A stretch of 64,000 bases of DNA from Limnoglobus sp043785305 (GCA_043785305.1 JAYVXI010000184.1:1-64000); one strand, 5' to 3'. Positions 16,830 to 25,653 are shown, counted from the stretch's first letter. Made by a program: numbers and translations. The notes: generated by a model from the letters alone, not told the origin.

Positions 16830-18560
16830 ATGGCCGCAACTCCTAACGCACCGTCCGTTCCGCCATTGGAGACGAAGCCGTTCGGGAACCTCCGATTCGA
16901 CGCCATCGCGGGATTCCTGGTGTTCCTCATCGCGATGCCGCTCTGCTTGGCCATCGCACGGGCCAGTGGCTTCCCGCCGATCGCAGGGATCTGGACCGCC
17001 GTCATCGGTGGCATCCTCACGACGTTCCTCAGCAACGCCCAACTGACGATCAAAGGCCCCGCCGCCGGACTGATCGTGATCGTTTACGGTGCCGTCACCG
17101 AGTTGGGGAAAGAGTTCGGCACCGATGGCATGTCCGATACGGATCGAGCCTTTCTCGGTTACAAGCTCGCACTCGGGATCGGCCTCGCCGCCGGGGTGAT
17201 TCAGATACTCTTCGGATTGCTGCGGGCGGGTCGGCTCGCCGACTTTTTCCCGCTGACGCCCGTTCACGGGATGCTCGCCAGCATCGGCATCATCATCATC
17301 GCCAAACAAGCCTACGAGGTGATTGGCGTGACCCCAACGAAAGGGGCCGGGCCGCTCGAACTCATCGCCGAGTTCCCCGGTAAACTTCGCAGTATCAACC
17401 CGGAGATTGCGATCATCGGCATCGTCGGCCTGATGATTCTGTTCGGCCTGCCGTTCATCGGCAAGCGAATTCAGTGGATCAAGAAAGTGCCATCGCAACT
17501 CATCGTGCTGATGGTGGCCATCGGCTTAGGCACGCTGTTCCAACTCGATTACCAACACACGTACCTCTTCCCCGATAGCTTCTTCGACTCGGAACACCCT
17601 GCGGTTTACGAAGTCGGCCCGCGCTTCTTGGTCGATATGCCAGAAGTGCTGAAAGACCCGGCCTCGGCGTTCGCATTACCCGACTTCCGCGGACTGGCAA
17701 CGGCAACGGGTTTGCAATATCTGTTGCTGTTCACCTTAATCGGTAGTCTCGAATCGCTGTTGAGCGCGAAGGCCATCGAACTGCTCGACCCGTGGAAGCG
17801 CAAGACGAACTTCGACCGCGATTTGCTCGCCGTCGGTTTCGCCAACGCGATTGCTTCGGTCGTCGGTGGCCTGCCGATGATTTCCGAAATCGTCCGCAGC
17901 AAAGCCAACATCGACAACGGTGCCCGTACGAAATGGGCGAACGCCTGGCACGGCGTCTTCCTCCTTAGCTTCGTGTTACTGTTCCCGAATCTCATCCACC
18001 AGATTCCACTGGCCGCACTCGGTGCGATGCTCGTGTACACCGGGTTCCGCCTCGCCTCGCCGAGTGAATTCGTACGAACGTTCAAGGTCGGCAGCGATCA
18101 GTTTATCGTGTTCATCGGCACCATCATCGCTACACTGGCGACCGACTTACTCATCGGCATCAGCGTTGGTATCGGCATGGAAATTCTCTTCCACCTCTGG
18201 CACGGTGCCCCCGTCCGTGGGCTGTTCTCGTCCGACGTCAGAACCGCGACCGAACCCGATGGCATTACGGTCATCGTTCGGAAATCGGCACTGTTCACGA
18301 ACTGGCTCGGGTTGCGAAAATTAATCGTACAGGCTGCGAATGGCCACCAAAATGTGAAGATCGATCTCTCGCAAACGCGGCTCGTCGATCACAGTGTGAT
18401 GGAGAAACTGCACGAACTGGAAAATGAATTTGCAGCGAACGGCAAGCACCTGCAAGTGATCGGCCTCGACGATCACAAGCCGCTGTCGAATCACCCGTTG
18501 GCCGCGCGGAAAAGTAGTGCGAACAACTCGATTCCGCACGAACCCGCCAACACGATTTGA
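16830..18560 (+). CDS. SulP family anion transporter with STAS domain
   Basis: 576 residues. The membrane domain (about 25-430) has SulP marks: GFLVFLIAMPLCLAIARASG, then LTIKGPAAGLIVIV and LFTLIGSLESLLSAKAIELL. The STAS domain at 470-560 includes KIDLSQTRLVDHSVMEKLHE. SulP proteins import sulfate or bicarbonate with protons or sodium, or exchange anions. This one has the short form typical of BicA-like and 'SulP family inorganic anion transporter' proteins. It follows a two-component system and the dab operon, so bicarbonate is an attractive substrate, but sulfate cannot be excluded from sequence. ATG 16830 (AAAGG upstream) is preferred to an ATG-less extension. A strong terminator follows. 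Confidence 0.9.
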   Translation: MAATPNAPSVPPLETKPFGNLRFDAIAGFLVFLIAMPLCLAIARASGFPPIAGIWTAVIGGILTTFLSNAQLTIKGPAAGLIVIVYGAVTELGKEFGTDGMSDTDRAFLGYKLALGIGLAAGVIQILFGLLRAGRLADFFPLTPVHGMLASIGIIIIAKQAYEVIGVTPTKGAGPLELIAEFPGKLRSINPEIAIIGIVGLMILFGLPFIGKRIQWIKKVPSQLIVLMVAIGLGTLFQLDYQHTYLFPDSFFDSEHPAVYEVGPRFLVDMPEVLKDPASAFALPDFRGLATATGLQYLLLFTLIGSLESLLSAKAIELLDPWKRKTNFDRDLLAVGFANAIASVVGGLPMISEIVRSKANIDNGARTKWANAWHGVFLLSFVLLFPNLIHQIPLAALGAMLVYTGFRLASPSEFVRTFKVGSDQFIVFIGTIIATLATDLLIGISVGIGMEILFHLWHGAPVRGLFSSDVRTATEPDGITVIVRKSALFTNWLGLRKLIVQAANGHQNVKIDLSQTRLVDHSVMEKLHELENEFAANGKHLQVIGLDDHKPLSNHPLAARKSSANNSIPHEPANTI

Positions 18561-18587
18561 TCGCGAAACTGATCTTGATTCCTCCGA

Positions 18588-18617
18588 CCCCCGACGGTAC
18601 CAACCGTCGGGGGTTTT
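18588..18617 (+). terminator. rho-independent terminator of sulP
   Basis: An 11-bp stem CCCCCGACGGT / ACCGTCGGGGG with an ACCA loop, followed by TTTT, 27 nt after the sulP stop. Confidence 0.9.
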
Positions 18618-18636
18618 ACTATTGGGGGAATTTCTC

Positions 18637-20115
18637 GTGAATGCGTTCCGACTGATTCAACGAGCAGCATTCGTTGCCTTAGCATTCGGTATCGTGCCGT
18701 GGCCCGCATTCGGGCAATCGATACCTGTTGTCCCCGCTGAGACGCTACCAGCGACAGCGGGTTCGGCCGAAGTACTGCTGCCGTTTGAAGTCAATCCATT
18801 TCCGAACGCGGTGACATCCTCTACAATTCCCGCCGCGCCACCCGGCACGCCGCTCAAGTTCGAGGCCTACTGGAACAACGGCCTGTTCTTCCGTAGCCCC
18901 GACAAAGGATTCAGTGCCCACGTCGGCGGGACGATCCACTACGACGGCGCGTGGTATAGCGGCGGGAATTCCGTGCAGACACTTGCGAACGGCGTCGGTC
19001 GCTTCAGCGATGGCGTCAATGCTCGCCGCATGCGGCTCTACATGGAAGGCTCGTACCACAACAACGTCGATTACAAATTCGAAGTCGAATTCATGAACGG
19101 GTTCAGCCCGAACGGCCTGACTGGACCGGTTTCGGGTGGCACCGTTTCCAACTCGCCCGGCCCGACTGACGCCTGGGTGACACTCAAAGACGTCCCCTTC
19201 TTCGGCAACGTACGAATCGGCAACCAGAAGGAATGGTTCAGCCTCGAACACCTCGAAGGGTATCGTTCGCTGCAATACATGGAGCGTTCGTACCTCTTCG
19301 ATTTCAGCCAAGCGACCGCATTCAACAACGGCTTCTCCCCCGGCATCAGCACGTATCGCACCTGGGCAGACGACCGCGTGTTCACCGCGATCGGTGCGTA
19401 CAAAAACGAAAGCGATTTGATCGGCTTCGGCTTAGGTAACGGCAACTACGCCGTGACGGGTCGGGTTGCAGGTCTGCCCGTGTGGATGCCCGAAGAACAA
19501 ATGTACTGGCACGTCGGCGGGGCGATGAGCCATCGCGACCCGGTCGCCGGCCAAGTTCGCGTTCGCATCCGCGACTCGGTCCGCAACGCGCCGTTTCCGC
19601 TCTTGAACCTCATCGCCGACACGGGGAATATCAACGCCAAATCGCAGACGCTGTTCAACCTCGAAACCGCCGCCGCGTACGGCCCGCTGACGATGTCTGC
19701 CGAGTACACCGCCAACTTAATCAACGGTGCCAGCGTCGGCACGGGGCCGGACCTCGGCACCGTGCGCTATCAAGGTTTCTACGCACAGTCGATGATTTTC
19801 CTGACCGGCGAACACCGCGCTTGGGATCCGAAGATCGGCGCGTTCAAGCGCGTATCGCCGCTGAAAAACCTATCGCTGAAGGACGGTACTTACGGTGCAT
19901 TCGAGGTCGGCGCACGCTACACCTACCTCGACCTCGACGATAAGGGCATCAACGGCGGGCGGCTGAACAATGCGACGATCGGTTCGACGTGGTATTGGAA
20001 TCCGAACGTGCGAATTCAAACGAACTACGACTACCTCTACCGCGACGGCGGCCGCAACCCACTCGCGAAGGGCAGCATCCACGGCTTCGGTACGAGATTA
20101 GCAATGGACTTTTAA
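18637..20115 (+). CDS. OprO/OprP-type outer membrane porin
   Basis: 492 residues. GTG 18637, with GGGGGAA six nt upstream, gives a signal peptide (LIQRAAFVALAFGIVPWPAFGQ). The mature protein opens with GTPLKFEAYWNNGLFFRSPD and AHVGGTIHYDGAWYS, alternates aromatic beta strands, and includes RIGNQKEWFSLEHLEGYR, the conserved part of phosphate-selective porins O and P. The last residue is Phe (RLAMDF), the usual outer-membrane C-terminal signature. It probably forms a 16-stranded trimeric anion channel. It lies directly after sulP, so an anion uptake route across both membranes is a reasonable inference, although the terminator between them suggests separate transcription. Confidence 0.9.
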   Translation: MNAFRLIQRAAFVALAFGIVPWPAFGQSIPVVPAETLPATAGSAEVLLPFEVNPFPNAVTSSTIPAAPPGTPLKFEAYWNNGLFFRSPDKGFSAHVGGTIHYDGAWYSGGNSVQTLANGVGRFSDGVNARRMRLYMEGSYHNNVDYKFEVEFMNGFSPNGLTGPVSGGTVSNSPGPTDAWVTLKDVPFFGNVRIGNQKEWFSLEHLEGYRSLQYMERSYLFDFSQATAFNNGFSPGISTYRTWADDRVFTAIGAYKNESDLIGFGLGNGNYAVTGRVAGLPVWMPEEQMYWHVGGAMSHRDPVAGQVRVRIRDSVRNAPFPLLNLIADTGNINAKSQTLFNLETAAAYGPLTMSAEYTANLINGASVGTGPDLGTVRYQGFYAQSMIFLTGEHRAWDPKIGAFKRVSPLKNLSLKDGTYGAFEVGARYTYLDLDDKGINGGRLNNATIGSTWYWNPNVRIQTNYDYLYRDGGRNPLAKGSIHGFGTRLAMDF

Positions 20116-20155
20116 CCGCTCGATTCCAGAACGAGATATACTCCGAGCGGGTCTT

Positions 20156-20222
20156 CCCTCGCTTGCGCGTCGACTAACGGGATCGGATCTGTTAGCCCGA
20201 CGCGCAAGCGCGCAAGCGAGGG
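20156..20222. repeat. 67-nt inverted repeat downstream of the porin gene
   Basis: The arm CCCTCGCTTGCGCGTCG with ACTAAC pairs with GTTAG...CGACGCGCAAGCG...GAGGG; the right arm carries an extra CGCAAGCG copy. It probably terminates the porin transcript, though no T-run follows. The gap 20116-20256 contains nothing else. Confidence 0.7.
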
Positions 20223-20256
20223 TGTTGCGATTTCCTACACACAGAGAAGCGAAATC

Positions 20257-20904
20257 ATGGCGCGATGGCTGGCAACGATGGCGATGATGTGCGGATTTCC
20301 GTTGGCAATGCACGCCGCCGAGGCGATTCGCGTCGCTTGCGTCGGCGATAGTATCACCCAAGGTTCGGGGTTGATGAACCCGGAAAAGGAAGCGTACCCG
20401 GCGGTGTTGCAACAGTTGCTCGGCGAGACGTACGACGTGAAGAACTTCGGCGTCAGCGGGCGAACGCTGCTGAGCAAGGGCGATGCACCGTACATCAACG
20501 AGAAGAAGTACAAGGACGCACTCGCGTTCTTGCCGAATATCGTCGTCATCACGCTCGGCACGAACGACACGAAGCCGGCGAACTGGAAGCACGCCGACGA
20601 ATTCACGGCAGACTTCACGGCACTCGTCGAATCGTTCGCGAAGCTGGAATCGAAGCCGAAAATCTATCTCTGTACGCCCGTGCCCGCCTTCCCCGGCGAG
20701 TGGGGGATCGAGAATTCGCGTATTAAAGACGGCGTGATTCCGAAGGTGCTCGCGCTGGCGAAAGACAAAAAGCTACCGGTGATCGACCTGTACAAAGCCC
20801 TGAGTGGCAAGGCGAAACTGTTCCCGGATAAGGTTCACCCGAACGCCGCCGGCGCGAAGCTGATGGCGCAAGCCGTGCAACTCGCGTTGGTGCCGAAGGA
20901 ATAG
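20257..20904 (+). CDS. secreted SGNH/GDSL-family hydrolase
   Basis: 215 residues with a signal peptide (MARWLATMAMMCGFPLAMHA). Block I is CVGDSITQG (nucleophile Ser32), block II contains NFGVSGRTLL (Gly), block III is ITLGTNDTKP (Asn), and block V is FPDKVHPNAAG (Asp/His). All four SGNH residues are therefore present. The family includes esterases and acetylxylan or sialate O-acetylesterases; planctomycetes carry many, often for deacetylating polysaccharides. The substrate is not deducible. It is transcribed alone. Confidence 0.92.
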   Translation: MARWLATMAMMCGFPLAMHAAEAIRVACVGDSITQGSGLMNPEKEAYPAVLQQLLGETYDVKNFGVSGRTLLSKGDAPYINEKKYKDALAFLPNIVVITLGTNDTKPANWKHADEFTADFTALVESFAKLESKPKIYLCTPVPAFPGEWGIENSRIKDGVIPKVLALAKDKKLPVIDLYKALSGKAKLFPDKVHPNAAGAKLMAQAVQLALVPKE

Positions 20905-20969
20905 CGCGATTTAACGCGATGCGTGTATGATGGTGAGAGGAAACGCATCCTCACCCGAGAGAAACCGCG

Positions 20970-21221
20970 ATGGTACCCGAAGTGAAATACGAAAATGGAA
21001 TCGACGAAGAACCCGAGGTCTTCGACCGCATTTCGATGCGGCGTGGGATCCTCGCGGGTAAGCCGTGCATCGAAGGTTCGAGAATCAGCGTTCAGATCGT
21101 ACTCGAGTGGATCGCTTCGGGTGGTAGCATTGCCGAAATCGTGCGCGAGTATCCGTTCCTGAGCGAGGAAGACGTTCGTCAGGCCGTCCGGTTTGCGGCC
21201 TCGCGCATGTCGGCAGCATAA
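20970..21221 (+). CDS. DUF433 protein
   Basis: 83 residues with the DUF433 pattern: RISMRRGILAGKPCIEGSRI, then SVQIVLEWIASGGSIAEIV and YPFLSEEDVRQAVRFAA. DUF433 proteins have a winged-helix fold and usually act as the antitoxin-like partner of a PIN-domain protein (DUF5615). No such partner follows, so this is an orphan copy. It begins at ATG 20970 with GAGAGAAA upstream and is followed after 29 nt by the DUF2007 gene. Confidence 0.85.
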   Translation: MVPEVKYENGIDEEPEVFDRISMRRGILAGKPCIEGSRISVQIVLEWIASGGSIAEIVREYPFLSEEDVRQAVRFAASRMSAA

Positions 21222-21250
21222 ACCAGGACCGCAATCTTCGCCAAGTTGCC

Positions 21251-21649
21251 ATGAACGAACCCGACACCCGAGCGAGCGCGACCATGGAACCGAAACTGAC
21301 GACGCTCTGCACGTATCCGTCGTCGATCCAGGCTGAGACGGTGAAGTGGGCGCTCGAACAAGAAGGCATCACCACGTTCGTCGCCGACTCGAACACGATC
21401 ACCGCCGATTGGCTCCTCGGCCCTGCCGTCGGTTGGGTGAAGGTGCAAGTGGCCGAAGCCGATGCCGTGGCCGCGCTCGCCGTGCTGGAGAAACACCCGA
21501 ATTTGTTGAAAACGTACTTCGAGCCAAAACTCGAAGTGGCGTCGGTCTGCTTGTCGTGCGAAGCCGCGATGGAGGAAGCCGACGAGACGTGCGCCGCGTG
21601 CGGCTGGTCGTTTTTAACGGGTGCCGAACTAGAAGTCGTGGAAGAGTAG
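21251..21649 (+). CDS. DUF2007 domain protein with C-terminal zinc ribbon
   Basis: 132 residues. The N-terminal half (LTTLCTYPSSIQAETVKWAL ... GITTFVADSN ... VGWVKVQVAEADAVAALAVL) is a DUF2007 putative signal-transducing domain with a ferredoxin-like fold. The C-terminus has two CxxC pairs (CLSCEAAMEEADETCAACGW), a small zinc ribbon. It is probably a cytoplasmic regulatory or binding protein of unknown partner. The start is the ATG at 21251; a second ATG at 21284 is possible. Confidence 0.8.
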   Translation: MNEPDTRASATMEPKLTTLCTYPSSIQAETVKWALEQEGITTFVADSNTITADWLLGPAVGWVKVQVAEADAVAALAVLEKHPNLLKTYFEPKLEVASVCLSCEAAMEEADETCAACGWSFLTGAELEVVEE

Positions 21650-21690
21650 ATCCGGAACGCCAGTGCGTTCCGATGGGAACAAACGAATGG

Positions 21691-22782
21691 TTACGCCGCC
21701 TCGGCACGAGGGACGTCGAAGAGCCAGCCGGCGGGGCGGGGCATTCGGTTGGGGCCGACGGGGCCGTCGGCGTGGCCTTCCCACGAATGGCTACGCAGGC
21801 TGACGAGGATGCGTTCGGCGAGCTCCAGTGCGTCGCGGCCGTCTTCACCCGTCACGCGCGGCGTTCGGCCCGTTCGCACGCAATCGATGAAGTGACGCAA
21901 CTCGGCGGTCAACGGGTCGGCCTTGCGGTCGCCGTCGGAGTACTTCACTTGCAAGTGCCGCCCGAAGACGTCGTCTTTGAGTTTCGCCCGTGCGGCGGCG
22001 TCCATTTTGTCCGCACGCAGGCCGTATTGCCGCACTTCCTGGCTCTGTTGCACCAACACTAACTTCCGCGTCACGAAGTCGATACCTGCGTATCCTTCGG
22101 GTGCCCAGATTCGCAATCGGCGCTTCGGGCGTTGGGTAATCCGGCTCGCGGTGACGTGGGCGACGCAGCCACTCTCGAAAACGAGCCGGGCGTTGACCAT
22201 GTCTTCGTGGCCGCCGAACACCGACGCGCCGACGGCTTCGACAGTCTTCACGGGGGATCGTACGAGCGCGAGTAATAAGTCTAGATCGTGAATCATCAGG
22301 TCCAGGACGGCACCGATGTCGACGCTACGACCGGTGAACGGGCCGTGCCGTTCGGCTTCGACGAACTTCGGGCGAATCGGGCGGCGAGCGAGATCTTCAA
22401 AGGCGGGGTTGAACCGTTCGATGTGCCCCACTTGGAGTGGCACCCCGGCATCAGCGGCGAGGCGGATCAGGTCGTCGGCTTCGGCGAGCGTTCGGCAAAT
22501 CGGCTTTTCCACGAGGACGGGAATGCCTTCTTTGAGGAACGCCGACGCAACGGGATGGTGGTAAAGCGTGGGTGTAACAACGGTAGCGGCGTCGATTCGG
22601 CCGAACAGCGGTTCGATGTCTGCGAACGGCTTCGTGCCGAGACGTTCGGCCACGGTGCAGGCTTGTTCGTAGTTGGAATCGACGACGCCGACGAGTTCGA
22701 CATCGGGCAACGTGGACAGAATACGGGCGTGATGCTGTCCGAGGTGCCCGACTCCAACGACTGCGATGCGAAGCGGAGTCAT
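21691..22782 (-). CDS. Gfo/Idh/MocA family NAD(P)-dependent oxidoreductase
   Basis: 363 residues. The Rossmann fingerprint is VVGVGHLGQHHARIL, the family motif EKP appears in VLVEKPICRTLAEAD, and the C-terminal catalytic region includes QVGHIERFNPAF and LMIHDLDLLLAL. These enzymes oxidise or epimerise sugar or nucleotide-sugar hydroxyls. The gene is the last of skp-lpxC-oxidoreductase (53-nt gap), which makes an activity on UDP-sugars for lipid A attractive: GnnA of the UDP-GlcNAc3N route belongs to this family. No GnnB aminotransferase is visible here. ATG 22782 was chosen because upstream in-frame sequence overlaps lpxC. Confidence 0.87.
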   Translation of the reverse strand: MTPLRIAVVGVGHLGQHHARILSTLPDVELVGVVDSNYEQACTVAERLGTKPFADIEPLFGRIDAATVVTPTLYHHPVASAFLKEGIPVLVEKPICRTLAEADDLIRLAADAGVPLQVGHIERFNPAFEDLARRPIRPKFVEAERHGPFTGRSVDIGAVLDLMIHDLDLLLALVRSPVKTVEAVGASVFGGHEDMVNARLVFESGCVAHVTASRITQRPKRRLRIWAPEGYAGIDFVTRKLVLVQQSQEVRQYGLRADKMDAAARAKLKDDVFGRHLQVKYSDGDRKADPLTAELRHFIDCVRTGRTPRVTGEDGRDALELAERILVSLRSHSWEGHADGPVGPNRMPRPAGWLFDVPRAEAA

Positions 22783-22835
22783 GCCGTCCCTAGCCTTCCG
22801 TCGTGCCGTCGCGTCCTGCGTCGGCGTGAAATAAA

Positions 22836-23723
22836 TTAGGCTGCAAGTCGTCGAGCGGAAAATGGCACGTCGGCCACCCGTCCCGCCAAACACTTCGCGA
22901 GTTCCACGTTCAGGGCGTGCCCGGATCGGTACGCCACCACGTGCCCTGCCAGGTCGAATCCGCAGAGCGCCAGATCGCCGACCAAATCGAGGATCTTGTG
23001 TCGCGCCGGTTCGTCGGCAAACCGCAGCCGATTGTCCTTTACCCCACGCGGCCCGAACACGAGAACGTCCGCCGGGGTTAGGTGTCGCCCGATCCCCTGC
23101 GACTTCAGCACCTCGACCTCGGATTCCAGTAGGAATGTTCGGCAGTTCGCCAGTTCGCGGGTGAACGTTTCTGGCCGAATCTCGACCGTGGCCACCGAGC
23201 GCGCGATCGGCGAGAGGGTACCGTAATCTAAATGGTAACTCACCCGCAAGGTCGAGTCGGTGGCGGGGTAGATGGCCAAACAGGAGCCGTCGCGTTGCAG
23301 AACGATCGGTTTCTTCACACTCCGAATCGGACGTCGCCCCGATTGCAGTACGAAGCCCATACTGAGTAGCGGTTGCACGAAGCCCCACGCGGAGCCATCG
23401 AGGCCCGGCGGTTCGGGGCCGTCGATTTCAATCGTGCAATTGTCGACGCGCAACCCGGCCAGCGCGGCGAGAACGTGTTCGACGAGCGTCACGCCATCGC
23501 GATCCGTACCGAGCGTCGTACGGCGACGGGTGTCGGTCACGGCAGCGGTGCGGGCCGGTATGCGCGGCGAGCCGGGACGATCCCCGCGAACGAACACGAC
23601 GCCATGGCCTACGGGCGCAGGCCGAAACCGGACGCGAACCTTCGCTCCGGTCACAATGCCGACACCCGTCACATCGACGGGGCCAGCGAGCGTTCGTTGA
23701 TAGCGTTCGGCGAACAATTTCAC
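22836..23723 (-). CDS. lpxC: UDP-3-O-acyl-N-acetylglucosamine deacetylase
   Basis: LpxC catalyses the committed step of lipid A synthesis. It is a cytoplasmic zinc enzyme of 295 residues here. The ligands are in place: His83 (VEHVLAALAG), His242 and Asp246 (RHKILDLVGDLAL), with general acid His269 (RSGHALN). Phe/Tyr-rich insert positions and the TGVGIVTGAKVRV start also match. GTG 23723 lies 1 nt past the skp stop, indicating translational coupling. Its presence shows that this planctomycete makes at least the first part of lipid A and has a Gram-negative-type outer membrane. Confidence 0.95.
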   Translation of the reverse strand: MKLFAERYQRTLAGPVDVTGVGIVTGAKVRVRFRPAPVGHGVVFVRGDRPGSPRIPARTAAVTDTRRRTTLGTDRDGVTLVEHVLAALAGLRVDNCTIEIDGPEPPGLDGSAWGFVQPLLSMGFVLQSGRRPIRSVKKPIVLQRDGSCLAIYPATDSTLRVSYHLDYGTLSPIARSVATVEIRPETFTRELANCRTFLLESEVEVLKSQGIGRHLTPADVLVFGPRGVKDNRLRFADEPARHKILDLVGDLALCGFDLAGHVVAYRSGHALNVELAKCLAGRVADVPFSARRLAA

Positions 23724-23724
23724 G

Positions 23725-24426
23725 TTACTTCGTGCCGCCGGTTGGGACGATCGCGGGTGCGGTACCCATCGGGGACGTGGCATTTGTCGGAGGGGCTGCG
23801 TCGATCTTGCCCGGTGCGGGGAAGTTCGAGTTCAGCGTCTTGACCACAACGGAAGTCAGGTCGACGCTCGGCGAGACGTAGAACGGCATCGCAGCAGGTG
23901 GACGCAGCTTCAAGTCGTAGTACAACGGCGAACGCATTTCTTCCTCGGTGAGTGCGTCCGGGTAGGACATCACCAACTCGAAGCCATTGGTCTTCGCGAC
24001 GGCTTCGACGACCGTGCGAATTTCGGCGAACAACTGGCGCAAGTGTGCGGCCGACTTGTCGTCGATCTCTTTGCGAATGTTGCGTTCTTTGTCTTCAAAC
24101 TGACGCTGCATGTTCACGAAGGTCTGCTCGTAGGTCGCCTTTTGCGTGGCCACGAGTTCGTTCTTGATCTTCGTTTCCATCTCGATGATGTCGTTGCGAA
24201 GTTTCGCGAGTTCCGCACCGCGACCTTGGCGTTCCTTGTTCATCTCTTGTGCGAAGTACTGCCATTTCTGGTAGTCCTTCATCACGCGAGCAACGTTGAA
24301 CACGGCGGTGCCGCGAGCGGGTGCGGCCGCCGCCGGTGCCGGTGCGGGCGTCTGTGCGTTCAAGCTCGTCATGGCGAAAATCGCCATCCCGACAGCCAGG
24401 ATCGAGAATAAGTAAGCGCGCTTCAC
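23725..24426 (-). CDS. skp: OmpH/Skp periplasmic chaperone
   Basis: 233 residues. GTG 24426 is preceded at the correct distance by a near-perfect AGAGGAGG site, which decides the start; the more distal ATG 24444 would place the ribosome site inside the gene. A signal peptide (KRAYLFSILAVGMAIFAMTSLNAQ) is followed by an Ala-Pro linker, then VFNVARVMKDYQKWQYFAQE and long charged coiled-coil helices (about 60-150). A C-terminal Pro-rich tail is longer than in E. coli Skp. Skp holds unfolded outer membrane proteins in the periplasm. First gene of the skp-lpxC-oxidoreductase operon. Confidence 0.88.
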   Translation of the reverse strand: MKRAYLFSILAVGMAIFAMTSLNAQTPAPAPAAAAPARGTAVFNVARVMKDYQKWQYFAQEMNKERQGRGAELAKLRNDIIEMETKIKNELVATQKATYEQTFVNMQRQFEDKERNIRKEIDDKSAAHLRQLFAEIRTVVEAVAKTNGFELVMSYPDALTEEEMRSPLYYDLKLRPPAAMPFYVSPSVDLTSVVVKTLNSNFPAPGKIDAAPPTNATSPMGTAPAIVPTGGTK

Positions 24427-24701
24427 GAAATGCCTCCTCTGCATGGTTCCCAATCGCGGCGGGGCGGTCGCCCACTCTCCGCCAAAACGTCCGGGGTGGC
24501 GGTTCCGTGCCGTCCCGGTATCGAGGACGCGGGTTCTAACCGAAGGTACGAATCGCGTCAACGGGAATAAGCGGGGGGGTTCGTGCGGAGTTTGCGGGTG
24601 GTATTTGCGCTGGGAAGGCGTGCGAAGCGAAAGCGGATCGACTGGATGCCGTCGCGTGTCGATGACGAATGGAACGAATGCAACCGATATGCGGGGTATC
24701 T

Positions 24702-25103
24702 GTGAAGAGGCGTGCCGCGGGACTGATACTGTTCGTCGGTTTGCTCGGCTGCGGGAAATCCGAACCGCTGGCGCAGTCGACGGTGCGCGGTCGCGTGCTC
24801 TTCCAGGGTCGCGCACTCGCTGGGGGCACGATCGCGTTCACGCCGCACCCCGAACGCGGCCCGTCGGGTAAATCGGCCATCGCCACGCTCGACGACAACG
24901 GCGAATTCCGCCTGAAAAGCGCAGGCACCGCGTACCTCCCCGCCGGTTGGTACCGCATCGCCGTCGCCGAAGCCCCCTCAGCGGACGCCGGTTACACGTC
25001 TACTTTTCCAATGGAACTCAGTCGCCCGGACAAATCCGGCCTCGACCGCGAAGTGATCGCCGGTCGCGAGAACGTCTTCGAGTTCGCCGTGGAACTGCGG
25101 TGA
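24702..25103 (+). CDS. lipoprotein with carboxypeptidase-regulatory-like beta domain
   Basis: 133 residues from GTG 24702: a short signal with lipobox (LFVGLLGCGKSE) followed by a domain with VRGRVLFQGRALAGGTIAFT and LDDNGEFRL...YLPAGWYRIAVAE. This is the beta-sandwich pattern of the many planctomycete 'carboxypeptidase regulatory-like' lipoproteins. No enzymatic residues. ATG 24669 could be used and would add eleven residues before the signal. Transcribed alone, divergently from skp. Confidence 0.72.
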   Translation: MKRRAAGLILFVGLLGCGKSEPLAQSTVRGRVLFQGRALAGGTIAFTPHPERGPSGKSAIATLDDNGEFRLKSAGTAYLPAGWYRIAVAEAPSADAGYTSTFPMELSRPDKSGLDREVIAGRENVFEFAVELR

Positions 25104-25122
25104 ACGAGGATGAATGTCTTGA

Positions 25123-25148
25123 GTCAGAAGCCTCACGACTTCCGCTAC
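25123..25148 (+). repeat. copy of the GTCAGAAG-TCTCACGACTTC repeat
   Basis: This 26-nt stretch downstream of the lipoprotein gene differs by one base from 54581-54606. It contains the dyad GAAG-C/T-CTCACGACTTC. Probably a dispersed intergenic repeat used as a transcription end. Confidence 0.6.
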
Positions 25149-25157
25149 AAAGAAATG

Positions 25158-25565
25158 TTAAGAGTGGACCGTCGATAGTTGTGAATCTGCCACTTCGTGC
25201 TTGGTTGATTCGACGTCCTTCAACAGTTGCTGGATGAGTTCCTCGGCCTTTTCATCGTGCGTTCGCGTGTCCGTTGGTAGCGCGACCGGCTTCCGCCATA
25301 AGCCTAAAAGCCCTTCCCCGATGGCCGCGATGGCAAAGCCCATTGCGGCCATCGTCAGCGGCACGCGCCACATCAGCATACCCGCGATTTCCTCGGCACT
25401 GGCCGCGGGAATATCACTGGTAGTCGGGTTGAGCACAACCGATGTGCGGTGCGTCGTCTGCGAGGCGGCCCACACGCCCGCTAACTGTGCGTACATGTAC
25501 CCGATGAGCGCCAGCGCCGCCGCCGCCATCGTGCCGTGAACCAGAATGCGATTCTTCGTGCTCAT
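25158..25565 (-). CDS. small membrane protein of unknown function
   Basis: 135 residues with two hydrophobic helices: 8-27 (RILVHGTMAAAALALIGYMY) and 65-86 (VPLTMAAMGFAIAAIGEGLL). A loop between them is rich in Ser/Thr, and a charged cytoplasmic C-terminal tail (DEKAEELIQQLLKDVESTKH) looks helical. I do not recognise the family. ATG 25565 avoids a non-coding extension through the adjoining repeat. The gene converges with the lipoprotein gene and diverges from the PQQ-like gene. Confidence 0.6.
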   Translation of the reverse strand: MSTKNRILVHGTMAAAALALIGYMYAQLAGVWAASQTTHRTSVVLNPTTSDIPAASAEEIAGMLMWRVPLTMAAMGFAIAAIGEGLLGLWRKPVALPTDTRTHDEKAEELIQQLLKDVESTKHEVADSQLSTVHS

Positions 25566-25588
25566 ACCACACCTTAGCACCCCTTTTA

Positions 25589-25653
25589 GAAATTCGGAGT
25601 TCGGAATTCGGAATGCGGACAATCCAAATTCCGAACTCCGAATTCCGAATTTC
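25589..25653. repeat. AATTCGGA-type inverted repeat
   Basis: Arms 25589-25614 and 25626-25652 are built from AATTCGGA units and are complementary apart from two transitions. They sit in the divergent gap between two genes, directly before the PQQ-like gene leader. Confidence 0.8.
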
